From positions 1 through 46,213 of the forward strand of contig CACYWG010000016.1 of assembly GCA_902778115.1 (NCBI GenBank): 46,213 nucleotides of DNA, written 5' to 3'. The translations under genes and the position numbers were made by a program. A model generated the notes under the pieces. That model ran no database searches. It was not told the DNA's origin and worked only from the letters and a program-made list of their open reading frames with translations. Each line of letters begins with the position of its first letter. Positions within the stretch are counted from its first letter, which is position 1. Below are positions 7,260-15,699 of the stretch, one piece after another. The DNA is from Oscillospiraceae bacterium. GTDB lineage: Bacteria > Bacillota > Clostridia > Oscillospirales > Oscillospiraceae.

Positions 7260-8099
7260 ATGAACAGGAAAATCAGACAGACGCTGCTCGCCGTCGGGCT
7301 GATCGTCGGAGGCTGCGCGCTGTTCGTGCTCAGTGCCTCGCTGCACCAGAAGATGAACGAGCCGCCCGAGGAGACGCCAAAACCGCAGCGCGCGGAGAGC
7401 GCGGCGCCGGTGCTTACGCCGGCTCCGGAGCTGACACCGGAGCCAACGCCTGTGCCCGGCCCGCTGATCGTCCTCGATCCCGGCCACCAGGCGCAGGGGG
7501 ATGACACACCGGAGCCGATCGGCCCGGGTGCGGAGGAGACGAAGGCGCGGGTTTCGGACGGCACCGAGGGTGTCGTGACCGGGATCCCGGAATATGAGCT
7601 CAATCTGACGGTATCGCTGCTGCTGAGGGAGGAACTGGAGGCGCGCGGCTACCGCGTCGTCCTGACGCGCGAGACGAACGAGGTCTCCCTTTCCAACGCC
7701 GGGCGGGCACTGATGGCCAATGAGCTGCAGGCGGACGCTTTCGTCCGCATCCACGCCAATGCCTCGGAGGATCCCGCGGTGCGCGGCGTGATGACCATCT
7801 GCACGACGGCGAAAAACCCGTATACCGGCGCGCTCTACCCGGCCAGCCGCGCGCTGGCCGAAGTGCTGCTGCGAAGCCTCGGCGACGCGGTCGGCTGCGA
7901 GGAAGGGCGGCGAACACTCTGGGAGACCGACACGATGAGCGGCCTCAATTACAGCCTGGTCCCGGCCTGCATCGTGGAGATGGGCTATATGTCCAATCCT
8001 GAGGAGGATCTGCTGCTGGCGGACGACGCGTACCGGCATCAGATCGTTCTGGGGCTCGCCGACGGACTGGACGCCTGGTTTGACGGGCAAATCGAATAA
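7260..8099 (+). CDS. N-acetylmuramoyl-L-alanine amidase (Amidase_3)
   Basis: The 279-aa protein cleaves the MurNAc-L-Ala bond of peptidoglycan. It has an N-terminal signal anchor (~5-27), a Pro/Glu/Thr-rich spacer (~35-70) and an Amidase_3 domain. Zinc ligands and catalytic residues are visible: DPGHQ (His), IPEYELNL (Glu), RIHANAS (His) and IVEMGYMSN (catalytic Glu). It acts outside the membrane. GGAGGGGGG precedes ATG 7260. No cell-wall binding repeats are present, so anchoring is by the N-terminal helix. It seems to be a single-gene unit between two hairpins. Confidence 0.93.
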   Translation: MNRKIRQTLLAVGLIVGGCALFVLSASLHQKMNEPPEETPKPQRAESAAPVLTPAPELTPEPTPVPGPLIVLDPGHQAQGDDTPEPIGPGAEETKARVSDGTEGVVTGIPEYELNLTVSLLLREELEARGYRVVLTRETNEVSLSNAGRALMANELQADAFVRIHANASEDPAVRGVMTICTTAKNPYTGALYPASRALAEVLLRSLGDAVGCEEGRRTLWETDTMSGLNYSLVPACIVEMGYMSNPEEDLLLADDAYRHQIVLGLADGLDAWFDGQIE

Positions 8100-8106
8100 A
8101 CGACAC

Positions 8107-8145
8107 AGGGCCGTCCCGACGATCAAGGATCGAAGGGACGGCCCT
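8107..8145. terminator. hairpin between convergent amidase and kinase genes
   Basis: A perfect 11-bp inverted repeat (8107-8117 with 8135-8145) lies between the two convergent gene ends. It has no clear U tract on either strand, so termination efficiency is uncertain. Confidence 0.6.
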
Positions 8146-8180
8146 GCGGCTGTTTATATAAAAGAGAGGAGAAGAGAGGA

Positions 8181-9500
8181 TTAGCTGTTTTGTACCGGCA
8201 GCGTCAGCTCCGCGTCGAAGCGCGCGCCGTCGTTGTGTACGGCGAACTGTCCGCCCATGTGCGTCATGATCTTTTCGCAGGTGCGGATGCCGATTTTGGT
8301 GCTCTCCACCCGGCTGAGCCCGTGGGCGACGGCGTTGGAGAAGCAGACGCGCAGCGTCCCGCCGCTGTGTTCCGACAGAAGCAGGACGGGCTGGCTGCGG
8401 TCGGCGTATTTCTTGATGTTGGAGATGAGGTTATCCAGCACGCGCTTGAGGTACATGGGGTCGGCCTTCACGCTGCATTCGCCCTCAAATTCTACGCGCT
8501 GCACCGTAAAGCCGCTGTCGCGCAGGTCAAATTCCGCCTCGCCCAGCAGCTGCTCCAGCAGGAGCCTTGCGTCGAGCGTTTCCAGATTCATCTCCAGATC
8601 CGCCCGGCCGAAGACCAGGAAGTAGCGGAACAGCTCGTCGGTCAGCTCCTTGAGCTCCATGGCCTTGCCGTAGGCGGAATTGGTGAACTGCTTGCGCTGC
8701 TCCTCCGGCAGGTTCTGCTCCTTGAGCAGGCCGAGATAGCCGATCAGACTTGTCATCGGGGTGCGGATATCGTGTGAGACGGCGGTGATCAGCTCGGAGT
8801 TTGCCTCCCAGGCCCGCCGCTCGTTGCCCATACGCTCGATGACCGAGCGGCGCATGGTGTCCATGTCGCCCGCCAGGGCCGCAATCTCGTCCTCGCCCTT
8901 GGCAGAGATCGGGTTTTCCAGATCCCCGGCGCTCACCTCGGCGGCCTCGCGCGAGAGGGCGACGATGCGCTGCGTCAGCTTTCCGGTATAGCGCAGCTGG
9001 ATGGCGATGAAGGCGACGAAGGCCAGCGTGACGGCCAGGATGCTGTTGACGAACAGCTCCCGGTTCTGGGAGCTGTCGCCGATGGCGATCTGGTAAAGGC
9101 CGTCGGCAAAGCGCATGGGATAGAGCTTGCCGTACTGGCTCTCCGGCATGGGGGAGAGGCTGTTGGCGGCCACACGCCCGCCGCTGAAGCGGGCGGCGAC
9201 GGTCTCGCCCTGATAGATCTGGATCGTCACATAGTCGTGCTGCCGCGTCCAGCGTGCGATGGCCGCCGTATCGCTGCCCGCGACCATATTGGCCGTGACA
9301 TAAGAGCTGAACTGCGAATAGATGGACGCCTTGCGGGAGGCCACGGACTCCGGACTCATGTAGATGTGCTCCACGGCGTAGCGCCCGGAGCCGCTGACCG
9401 CGAAAAAGACCAGCGCGGCGACGGCCAGGGCAAAAAGCTGGGAGATGATCATCCGGACGTTGAGCGAGCGCCGCACCGGCTCCAGTAGCTTTTTAATCAA
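8181..9500 (-). CDS. membrane sensor histidine kinase
   Basis: The 439-aa kinase has TM1 (~18-36), an extracytoplasmic domain (~37-150), TM2 (~152-170), a HAMP linker and a HisKA domain with the phospho-acceptor His243 in AVSHDIRTPMTSLIGY. An ATPase domain with the N box LDNLISNIKKYAD follows; the G boxes are degenerate. The likely start is TTG 9500, which lies inside the last codons of the response regulator (8-base overlap). This predicts translational coupling and low kinase level. It pairs with the adjacent response regulator. The signal sensed is unknown. Confidence 0.92.
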   Translation of the reverse strand: MIKKLLEPVRRSLNVRMIISQLFALAVAALVFFAVSGSGRYAVEHIYMSPESVASRKASIYSQFSSYVTANMVAGSDTAAIARWTRQHDYVTIQIYQGETVAARFSGGRVAANSLSPMPESQYGKLYPMRFADGLYQIAIGDSSQNRELFVNSILAVTLAFVAFIAIQLRYTGKLTQRIVALSREAAEVSAGDLENPISAKGEDEIAALAGDMDTMRRSVIERMGNERRAWEANSELITAVSHDIRTPMTSLIGYLGLLKEQNLPEEQRKQFTNSAYGKAMELKELTDELFRYFLVFGRADLEMNLETLDARLLLEQLLGEAEFDLRDSGFTVQRVEFEGECSVKADPMYLKRVLDNLISNIKKYADRSQPVLLLSEHSGGTLRVCFSNAVAHGLSRVESTKIGIRTCEKIMTHMGGQFAVHNDGARFDAELTLPVQNS

Positions 9501-10182
9501 TTTGATAGCCCTTTCCCCACACGGTGCGGATGATCTTGGGCGAGGAGGGGTTCTCTTCGATTTTGCGGCGCAGGTTCAGCACGTGCACCATGACCGTGTT
9601 GCCGGAGCCGGGCAGGAACTTTTCCTTCCAGACGCCCTCATAGAGCTCGGGCGCGGTGACGGTGGTGCCGCGATTGCGCAGCAGATGCTCCAGAATGGAA
9701 AACTCCGTATCGGTCAGCGAGACGGGCTGCCCGTTGCTGACAACGGTGCGCGCGGCAAAGTCCACCTCCAGGTTCTCAATGGCCAGTGCCGCGTCCGGCT
9801 TGCCGCGGTATTCCTTATAGCGGCGCAGCAGACTCGTCACCTTGGCCAGCAGCTCGTCCTGCGAGAAGGGCTTGGACAGGAAGTCGTCGCCGCCGCTGCG
9901 GTAGGCGCTGATCCGATCCGCCTCGGCGGACTTGGCCGTGAGGAACAGTACCGGCGCGTTCGTATAGGCGCGCAGCGCGTCGCAGGCGGCGTAGCCGTCC
10001 ATGCCGGGCATCATCACGTCGAGAATGATGAGGTCGGTGTCCTTCTGCTCTTGGATGAGACGGACGGCCTCGGCGCCGTCGGCGGCCTCGCTGACACTGT
10101 AAAGCCCCTGCAGCAGCAGGCGCAGGACCTGGCGGATATCGGGATCGTCGTCGACGATCAGAATTTTCGATTGTGCGGACAT
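9493..10182 (-). CDS. OmpR/PhoB-family response regulator
   Basis: The 229-aa protein has a receiver domain with DDD (11-13), the phosphorylated Asp55 in LIILDVMMPG, a Thr near 83 and the Lys of SKPF. A C-terminal winged helix follows (LEVDFAARTVVSNGQPVSLTDTEF... to VHVLNLRRKIEENPSSPKIIRTVWGKGY). It is the DNA-binding partner of the kinase that follows and overlaps its end. GAGGTGATT precedes ATG 10182, and a promoter lies just upstream. The genes it controls cannot be read from the sequence. The YoaK-family gene on the other side of the shared upstream region is one candidate. Confidence 0.95.
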   Translation of the reverse strand: MSAQSKILIVDDDPDIRQVLRLLLQGLYSVSEAADGAEAVRLIQEQKDTDLIILDVMMPGMDGYAACDALRAYTNAPVLFLTAKSAEADRISAYRSGGDDFLSKPFSQDELLAKVTSLLRRYKEYRGKPDAALAIENLEVDFAARTVVSNGQPVSLTDTEFSILEHLLRNRGTTVTAPELYEGVWKEKFLPGSGNTVMVHVLNLRRKIEENPSSPKIIRTVWGKGYQID

Positions 10183-10200
10183 ACAATCACCTCATGCCAC

Positions 10201-10228
10201 ATTGTACCACAAAACGGCCGCTTCTCAA
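10201..10228 (-). promoter_or_regulatory. promoter of the two-component operon
   Basis: On the minus strand TTGAGA (10228-10223), 16 bases, TACAAT (10206-10201), about 20 bases before the response-regulator start codon. Confidence 0.7.
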
Positions 10229-10300
10229 GCAGATTTCAACAGGTTTAATACTTCTTAAGAGAACGAGCGGCGCCACACGGCCTTTTCCCGCAGCTTTTGC

Positions 10301-10330
10301 TTTACATTTTCTGCCGGTTTATGGTATGAT
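10301..10330 (+). promoter_or_regulatory. promoter of the YoaK-family gene
   Basis: TTTACA (10301-10306), 18 bases, TATGAT (10325-10330), 35 bases before ATG 10365. Confidence 0.55.
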
Positions 10331-10364
10331 GACGGCCATAAACCGACAGGAGGGCAGGCGGCGG

Positions 10365-11084
10365 ATGGAAGCCAGAAAAAAAGAAGCATTTTACCTCACC
10401 TGCGAAAAATACTATATCTTTGAGCTGCTGATCTTCGCGGCCGGCATGATGGGCTCCTATACCTATAACCTGCGCGGCGGCGTGTTCTGCAACGCGCAGA
10501 CAGCAAACGTCGTGCTGATGGCGCTCGCCTTCGGGCACGGCCAGTGGCAGAAGGGCTTTTACTACCTGATCCCGATCTCGGCCTACTTCGCCGGCACGAT
10601 GGTCTCGGAGGCGCTGCCCTCCGGCATCCGGCACCAGCACTTCCTGCGCTGGGACACCTGGCTGATCGGTTTTGAGATCGCGGTGCTGTTCGTCGTCGGC
10701 TTTCTGCCGCTCAGCCTCCCGGCGCAGATCGTGCAGGTGACGATCAACTTCATCTGCTCCATGCAGTACAACACCTTCCGCCAGGCGGAGGGCATCCCGA
10801 TGGCCACCACTTTTGTCACCAACCATATCCGCCAGACCGGCATCTGGGCCGTCACCGCCATCAAGCGCGGCGACCGCGCGGTCGGTTCCCGGGCATGGAA
10901 GCATTTCCGCATGATCGGCATGTTCTTCCTCGGCGCGCTGATCCTGACGCCGCTGTGCACGCTGCTCCAGGAGAGGGCGATCTGGTTTGCCATGGTTCCG
11001 CTGATCGTCAGCTTCGCGCTGATGCTGAACGCAGACCTGGTGGTGGAGCGCATGATGTTCGACCAAAAGCCGCACGGGCACTGA
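10365..11084 (+). CDS. YoaK family (DUF1275) membrane protein
   Basis: The 239-aa protein has about six membrane segments and the family pattern: AAGMMGSYTYNLRGGVFCNAQTANVV near the start, FICSMQYNTFRQAEGIPMATTFVT in the middle, and the NHIRQTG motif. YoaK/DUF1275 proteins are inner-membrane proteins without an agreed function. The ATG at 10365 is chosen because AGGAGG precedes it and the upstream in-frame starts lie before the likely promoter. It is divergent from the two-component operon and ends just before a strong hairpin. Confidence 0.85.
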   Translation: MEARKKEAFYLTCEKYYIFELLIFAAGMMGSYTYNLRGGVFCNAQTANVVLMALAFGHGQWQKGFYYLIPISAYFAGTMVSEALPSGIRHQHFLRWDTWLIGFEIAVLFVVGFLPLSLPAQIVQVTINFICSMQYNTFRQAEGIPMATTFVTNHIRQTGIWAVTAIKRGDRAVGSRAWKHFRMIGMFFLGALILTPLCTLLQERAIWFAMVPLIVSFALMLNADLVVERMMFDQKPHGH

Positions 11085-11086
11085 TT

Positions 11087-11107
11087 TTTGCGCACTTTAA
11101 ACGCAAA
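11087..11107. promoter_or_regulatory. operator-like inverted repeat TTTGCG-N9-CGCAAA
   Basis: TTTGCG (11087-11092) and CGCAAA (11102-11107) form a perfect 6-bp inverted repeat just after the YoaK-family stop and upstream of the solute-binding protein gene. It resembles sites of LacI-type sugar regulators, but no such regulator is encoded nearby. Confidence 0.3.
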
Positions 11108-11140
11108 TTTAAGAAACCTTAAGACACAAGCACAGAAGCC

Positions 11141-11155
11141 TGTGATAGAATCACA
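11141..11155. promoter_or_regulatory. TGTGAT-AGA-ATCACA palindrome
   Basis: A perfect 6-bp inverted repeat lies 5 bases before the hairpin at 11160. TAGAAT within it could act as a -10 element, though no good -35 is seen. It could also be the site of a CRP/FNR-like regulator of the binding-protein gene. Confidence 0.35.
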
Positions 11156-11159
11156 CATG

Positions 11160-11190
11160 AAGACCGCCCGGAACGGCCGGGCGGTCTTTT
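11160..11190 (+). terminator. terminator between YoaK-family gene and binding-protein gene
   Basis: A perfect 12-bp inverted repeat (11160-11171 with 11177-11188) ends in TTTT. It closes the YoaK-family unit, or acts as an attenuator in the leader of the next gene, 60 bases before its start codon. Confidence 0.8.
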
Positions 11191-11249
11191 CTGATCCGTA
11201 CATTTTTGCTCTGCGCCCCTTGCGCGGAGCGTTTCCAGGGAGGAACGAT

Positions 11250-13691
11250 ATGAAACACACCAAACAGATCCTGGCGCTCCTTTTGGCTGCGGCCATGCTG
11301 CTGTGCCTCGCCGCCTGCGGCCGTTCGGAGTCCGACGGCAGCGAGGACGGGAAAAGCGGCGGTAGGAAGAAGACGAACGAGACCCCCGTGCCCGAGTTCG
11401 TTTACAAGGCCAATTATGCGCCGATCAACAAGGATGACGATCGCATGGATTTCTATCCCCGTCTGGTGACGGAAGATGGCTTTTACTGCATCAGCTCCGA
11501 GGTCGTCGGCCAGCGCGAGCTGTACGAGGGCGAGGTCCTCCAGTGGGACGGCCAGCTGGACATCTATGAAAACCGTCTGTACCGGCTGGGCGTCGACGGC
11601 AGCTTCAGCAGACTGGAAGGCTACGAACCGATGAAGCTGGAGGTCGAGGAAGGGCATGAATTCAGCGGCGGCATCGGCTGCATGACCAAGCTGCCGGACG
11701 GCTTCCTCTGCCAGGAGAACAGCTATGAGAGCTGGAGCGATTCGAGCGCGGAGCGCTATTCCGACGCATGGTACGAGTCCTATCAGAGCGTGGAGCATTT
11801 CTTCCTCCGCCGCCTTGACGAAAGCGGCAGGGAACTGAGCTGCGTGGAGATGGACGTTGATGACATGATGCAGAACGGCGGTTACGTGTCTTTCAGCAGC
11901 ATCGTCGCTCTCAACGAGCACGAAGCGCTGCTGGCCGGCGACAGCGGCCTGTTCATCTATGACATCGATACCGGCAAAATGACCGGCAAGATCGACGGCG
12001 TCGACTGGGCGCAGTCGCTGCTGACCCTCCATGACGGGCGCATAGCCGTAGCCTATTACGGCGACAGCGGCCAAATGATCTCCGTCATCGACACGGAAAA
12101 GAGAGCGCTCGGCGACAGCTTTCCTATGCAGGGCGAGCTGTCTCAGATGGTATCCGGCGGCGGCGACTATGACCTGTACTACACCAACGGCGTCAACTTC
12201 TTCGGCTACAAGCTCGATACCGGGAAGCCGGAAAAGCTCTTCAACTGGATCAACTGCGACGTGGACAACAGCAACATCAACGGCTTCCTCGTGACCGACG
12301 AAGGCAAGGTCATCGCCGTCAGCAGCGAATGGGACGAAAAAGCCGAAAATGTCAACACCTCTCTGATCACGATGGAAAAGGTGCCCAGCAGCTCACTGCC
12401 GCAGAAGGAAGTCCTCACGCTCGCCGTGCAGTATCTGGACTGGGAGGCCCGCCAGCAGATCATCAACTTCAACCGCAAGCATGACAGCATCCGCATCGAG
12501 GTGCAGGACTATTCCGAGTACAATACCGAGGAAGATTATGAGGCCGGCCTGACCAAGCTGCGCACGGAGATGCTGGCCGGCAACTGCCCGGACATCATCA
12601 GTCTCAACGGCCTGCCCGCCAAGCAGCTGGCCGCCAAGGGCATGCTGGCAGACCTCTATCCGCTCATTGACGCCGATCCCGAGCTCAGCCGGGAGGATTT
12701 CTTCCCGGCGGTCCTCAAGGCCATGGAGAATAACGGCAGGCTCTATTCCACCTGCTCCAGCTTCGAGATCGTCAGCGCGGTCGGCGCGTCCCGCGTCGTC
12801 GGCAGCGAGCCCGGCTGGACCTATGCCGATCTGATGGCGGCTCTGCAGGAAATGCCCGAGGGCTGCACCGTGTTCAGCACCGGCGAGACCCGCTATGACA
12901 TCCTTCAGATGTGCCTGATGCTGGACATGGATCACTTCGTCGATTGGAACACCGGCAAGGTCAGCTTTGACAGCCAGGAGTTCATCGACCTGCTGAATTT
13001 CGCCAAGAACTTCCCGGCGGAATTCGACTGGGAGAACTATGAGTGGACCAAGGAGGACAACGACGACGTGCGTATCCGCGAAGGCAGGCAGCTGCTGATG
13101 TACGGCGACCTCTACAACTTCGACTCGATCAGCCAGTATGAGAACATCTTCGGCGGCCTGGACGCCTTCACCTTTGTCGGCTTCCCCACCAGCGAGGGCG
13201 TCGGCAACATGATCATGACCCAGTCGGGCTACGGCATCAGCGAAAAGTGCAGCAACAAGGAGGCCGCCTGGGAATTTGTCCGCACCTTTATGACCGAGGA
13301 GTATCAGGAGAACAATGCCTGGAACTTCCCGAGCAATATCCACAGCTATGAAGCCAAGAAGGCGGACGCCATGAAGCCGACCTATGTCAAGGATGCCAAC
13401 GGCAACATCATGCTCGATCCTGAGACCGGCGAAAAGATGATGGAGCAGAAGGGCGGCTACTGGGACAACACCACGCAGGAATATGTCCCCACCTACTTCT
13501 ATACGGAAGAGGAGATCGCCAAGATCGAATCCGTCATCAACGATACCGACCGGGTCTATGCGGTCGACGAGGCCATCAACGAGATCGTGCGCGAGCAGGT
13601 GGAGGCCTTCTTCGCCGGCCAGCGCAGCGCCGAGGACGTGGCAAAGCTCATCCAGAGCAAGACCATGATCTATGTCAACGAACAGAGATAA
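11250..13691 (+). CDS. large solute-binding lipoprotein with N-terminal propeller-like extension
   Basis: The 813-aa protein has a lipoprotein signal (LLLAAAMLLCLAACG, lipobox LAAC). The C-terminal ~410 residues are an ABC extracellular solute-binding domain of the sugar type: TLAVQYLDWEARQQIINFN..., EMLAGNCPDIISL, then ISEKCSNKEAAWEFVRTF. The ~370 residues before it are rich in short Tyr/Trp/Gly strands with turn motifs (DGFYCISS, GVDGSFSRLEGY, KLPDGFLCQENSY, LHDGRIAVAYYGDSGQMI) and look like a beta-propeller. Usual binding proteins have 400-550 residues, so this is almost twice that. ATG 11250 is preferred over the upstream in-frame start: AGGGAGGAACG precedes it and the signal peptide begins there. 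Two permease genes follow. The ligand is unknown. Confidence 0.88.
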   Translation: MKHTKQILALLLAAAMLLCLAACGRSESDGSEDGKSGGRKKTNETPVPEFVYKANYAPINKDDDRMDFYPRLVTEDGFYCISSEVVGQRELYEGEVLQWDGQLDIYENRLYRLGVDGSFSRLEGYEPMKLEVEEGHEFSGGIGCMTKLPDGFLCQENSYESWSDSSAERYSDAWYESYQSVEHFFLRRLDESGRELSCVEMDVDDMMQNGGYVSFSSIVALNEHEALLAGDSGLFIYDIDTGKMTGKIDGVDWAQSLLTLHDGRIAVAYYGDSGQMISVIDTEKRALGDSFPMQGELSQMVSGGGDYDLYYTNGVNFFGYKLDTGKPEKLFNWINCDVDNSNINGFLVTDEGKVIAVSSEWDEKAENVNTSLITMEKVPSSSLPQKEVLTLAVQYLDWEARQQIINFNRKHDSIRIEVQDYSEYNTEEDYEAGLTKLRTEMLAGNCPDIISLNGLPAKQLAAKGMLADLYPLIDADPELSREDFFPAVLKAMENNGRLYSTCSSFEIVSAVGASRVVGSEPGWTYADLMAALQEMPEGCTVFSTGETRYDILQMCLMLDMDHFVDWNTGKVSFDSQEFIDLLNFAKNFPAEFDWENYEWTKEDNDDVRIREGRQLLMYGDLYNFDSISQYENIFGGLDAFTFVGFPTSEGVGNMIMTQSGYGISEKCSNKEAAWEFVRTFMTEEYQENNAWNFPSNIHSYEAKKADAMKPTYVKDANGNIMLDPETGEKMMEQKGGYWDNTTQEYVPTYFYTEEEIAKIESVINDTDRVYAVDEAINEIVREQVEAFFAGQRSAEDVAKLIQSKTMIYVNEQR

Positions 13692-13706
13692 CAATCCATC
13701 CAGCAT

Positions 13707-13739
13707 CTTGTGTGCCCACGTTTTCCGTGGGCACACAAG
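13707..13739. terminator. long hairpin between binding-protein and permease genes
   Basis: A perfect 14-bp inverted repeat (13707-13720 with 13726-13739, loop TTTTC) has no U tract. It more likely stabilises the upstream mRNA end, or gives partial termination, than acts as a complete terminator. This would let the binding protein be made in excess over the permeases. Confidence 0.6.
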
Positions 13740-13761
13740 ACTGTCTGACACTTGTTGACAA

Positions 13762-13792
13762 GTTTACATAATAATACATAGTTTACATAATA
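13762..13792 (+). repeat. two direct copies of GTTTACATAATA
   Basis: The 12-mer occurs at 13762-13773 and 13781-13792, a 19-bp period, ending 8 bases before the permease promoter -35. Related copies lie at 15623-15664 and 28849-28885. It is probably a regulator-binding site. Confidence 0.6.
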
Positions 13793-13800
13793 TTTTTTTC

Positions 13801-13829
13801 TTGCGGTCGATCGGCATATCGTGTATAAT
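13801..13829 (+). promoter_or_regulatory. promoter for the permease operon
   Basis: TTGCGG (13801-13806), exactly 17 bases, perfect TATAAT (13824-13829). It lies directly downstream of the GTTTACATAATA repeats. Confidence 0.75.
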
Positions 13830-13871
13830 TCATTTGATAAGGATCGATCACTGTTTGATCTGGGTCTGCCT

Positions 13872-14756
13872 ATGAAAAATCAGAACCAAAAACTGAATAA
13901 ACGCAGGGATTTTCTGAAAAGTCTCTGCTTCCTGTTCCCGAGCCTTCTGGGCGTGGGCGTGTTCTTTATCCTGCCCTTCGGCGTGGTGGTCTACTACTCG
14001 CTGATCGACGGCCCGGCGACCAGGAATTTCGTTTTCTTAGAGAATTTTGTCAAGCTCTTCCAGAACTCGGCCTTCCGCCTCGCGGCGAAAAACACGCTGA
14101 GCTTCTCGCTGATGGCGGTGCCGCTGGCGGTGGTGCTGGCGGTGGCGCTGGCGCTGATGCTGGAAGCGCGCATCCCGATGAAGTCAGAGTTCCGCACCTT
14201 CTTCCTCAGCCCGATGATGGTCCCGGTGGCCTCGGTCGTGCTGATCTGGCAGGTGGTCTTCAACTACAACGGTACCTTCAACGAGCTGCTGCTCCTCTTC
14301 GGGCGCGACAAGATCGACTGGCTGCAGTCCGATTACGCGCAGATCGTGGTGCTGCTGCTGTTTTTGTGGAAGAACCTCGGCTACAACATGATCCTCTTTA
14401 TGGCGGGCCTGGCCAACATCCCGAAGGAGCTGCTGGAGGTGGCCGACGTGGAGGGCGCGAGCGAGGCCTACAAGTTCTTCTCCATCAAGCTGCGCTACCT
14501 CTCGCCGACGGTGCTTTTTGTCACGATCCTCTCGCTCATCAACTCCTTCAAGGTCTTCCGCGAGGTGTATCTGCTGGCCGGCTCCTACCCCTATGATCCG
14601 CTGTATACGCTGCAGCACTTCATGAACAACACCTTCGGCTCCATGGATTATCAGAAGCTGTCCGCCGCGGCGGTGATCATGGCCATCGTCATGGTCGTCA
14701 TCATCGCGCTGCTCTTTAAGGCGGAGGACTGGTTCGGAAAGGACGTGGAGGGATGA
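13872..14756 (+). CDS. sugar-type ABC permease, MalF/UgpA-like
   Basis: The 294-aa protein has six membrane helices and the EAA loop that contacts the ATPase: IPKELLEVADVEGASEAYKF, then FSIKLRYLSPT. This is the first of two binding-protein-dependent permease subunits. I choose ATG 13872. An in-frame GTG at 13821 would overlap the -10 box of the promoter, so it cannot be used by that transcript. The ribosome site before ATG 13872 is weak. The stop overlaps the next ATG by 3 bases. No ATPase gene is in the window, so a shared MsmX/UgpC-type ATPase may energise it. Confidence 0.92.
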   Translation: MKNQNQKLNKRRDFLKSLCFLFPSLLGVGVFFILPFGVVVYYSLIDGPATRNFVFLENFVKLFQNSAFRLAAKNTLSFSLMAVPLAVVLAVALALMLEARIPMKSEFRTFFLSPMMVPVASVVLIWQVVFNYNGTFNELLLLFGRDKIDWLQSDYAQIVVLLLFLWKNLGYNMILFMAGLANIPKELLEVADVEGASEAYKFFSIKLRYLSPTVLFVTILSLINSFKVFREVYLLAGSYPYDPLYTLQHFMNNTFGSMDYQKLSAAAVIMAIVMVVIIALLFKAEDWFGKDVEG

Positions 14757-15628
14757 AGAAAAAGCATTATTTCGGCCGCGGCGTCATGTTCATCCTCTGC
14801 GCAGTTTTCGCGCTGATGTTCCTGCTGCCCACGGTGCTCACCATCACCAACTCCTTCATGGCCGAGAGCGAGATCGTCTCGAACTACGGCATGATCTTCT
14901 CCACCACCACGGGCGGCTACGTCTCCAAGACCGTCAATCTGAAGTTCATCCCCGACAAGGTCACGCTGGACCAGTATGTCACCGGCCTCATCAAATCGCC
15001 GGAGTACCTGATCAAGTACTGGAACAGCATCCTGCTGGTGCTGCCGATCGTGATCTTCCAGGTGGCGATCGCCTCGGTGGCGGCCTACAGCTTCACCCGC
15101 TGGCGCGGGAAGATCCGCAGCGGCATCTTCTTCTTTTACGTGATCCTGATGCTGATGCCCTACCAGGTCACGCTGGTCCCGAACTATCTGGTCAGCCAGT
15201 GGCTGGGCCTCATCAACACCCGCTGGTCCATCATCCTGCCGGGCATTTTCGCGCCCTTCTCGGTCTTCCTGCTGACCAAGTTCATGCGGCGCATCCCCTA
15301 TTCGCTCATCGAGGCCGCCAAGGTCGACGGGGCGGGGGAGTGGCAGATCTTCACCCGCGTGTGTCTGCCGCAGTGCCGCTCGGCGATCTTCTCCATTGCG
15401 ATCCTGGTCTTCATCGACTACTGGAACATGGTCGAGCAGCCGCTGGTGCTGCTCAAGGACGCGGATTCCCAGCCGCTGAGCGTATTCCTCTCCAGCATCA
15501 ACTCCGGAGAGATCGGCCTGGCCTTTGCCATGGCCACGGTTTATATGATCCCCTCGCTGCTGATCTTCCTCTACGGCGAAGCCTATCTGGTGGAAGGCAT
15601 TGCGAATTCGGGATCGGTAAAAGGTTGA
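14753..15628 (+). CDS. sugar-type ABC permease, MalG/UgpE-like
   Basis: The 291-aa protein pairs with the preceding permease (ATGA overlap at 14753-14756). The EAA loop is clear: IPYSLIEAAKVDGAGEWQIF with TRVCLPQCRSAIF. A large periplasmic-side loop after TM1 (~40-85) is longer than in a typical MalG and contains TGGYVSKTVNLKFIPDKVTL. GTGGAGGG precedes the start. A repeat pair and then an HlyD-like gene follow. Confidence 0.93.
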   Translation: MKKKHYFGRGVMFILCAVFALMFLLPTVLTITNSFMAESEIVSNYGMIFSTTTGGYVSKTVNLKFIPDKVTLDQYVTGLIKSPEYLIKYWNSILLVLPIVIFQVAIASVAAYSFTRWRGKIRSGIFFFYVILMLMPYQVTLVPNYLVSQWLGLINTRWSIILPGIFAPFSVFLLTKFMRRIPYSLIEAAKVDGAGEWQIFTRVCLPQCRSAIFSIAILVFIDYWNMVEQPLVLLKDADSQPLSVFLSSINSGEIGLAFAMATVYMIPSLLIFLYGEAYLVEGIANSGSVKG

Positions 15629-15664
15629 CATAATAATATCTTCTTATTTGTTGGTTGACATAAT
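15623..15664 (+). repeat. two direct copies of GGTTGACATAAT
   Basis: The 12-mer occurs at 15623-15634 and 15653-15664, a 30-bp period. It resembles the GTTTACATAATA pair upstream of the first permease gene. TTGACA inside it is not followed by a -10 element at usual spacing, so it is unlikely to be just a promoter. Confidence 0.6.
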
Positions 15665-15699
15665 TTCCTTGCCCGCAGGGGCAGAGAGGACGGAAAGTC

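Noticed and set aside
13821..13871. Longer N-terminus of the first permease from GTG 13821
   Set aside because: The GTG lies on the -10 box of the promoter, so the transcript from that promoter would not contain it. Permease homology begins after ATG 13872.
15625..15660. TTGACA hexamers at 15625 and 15655 as ordinary -35 boxes
   Set aside because: No -10-like hexamer lies 16-18 bases downstream of either. They are better read as part of the repeated TTKACATAAT motif.
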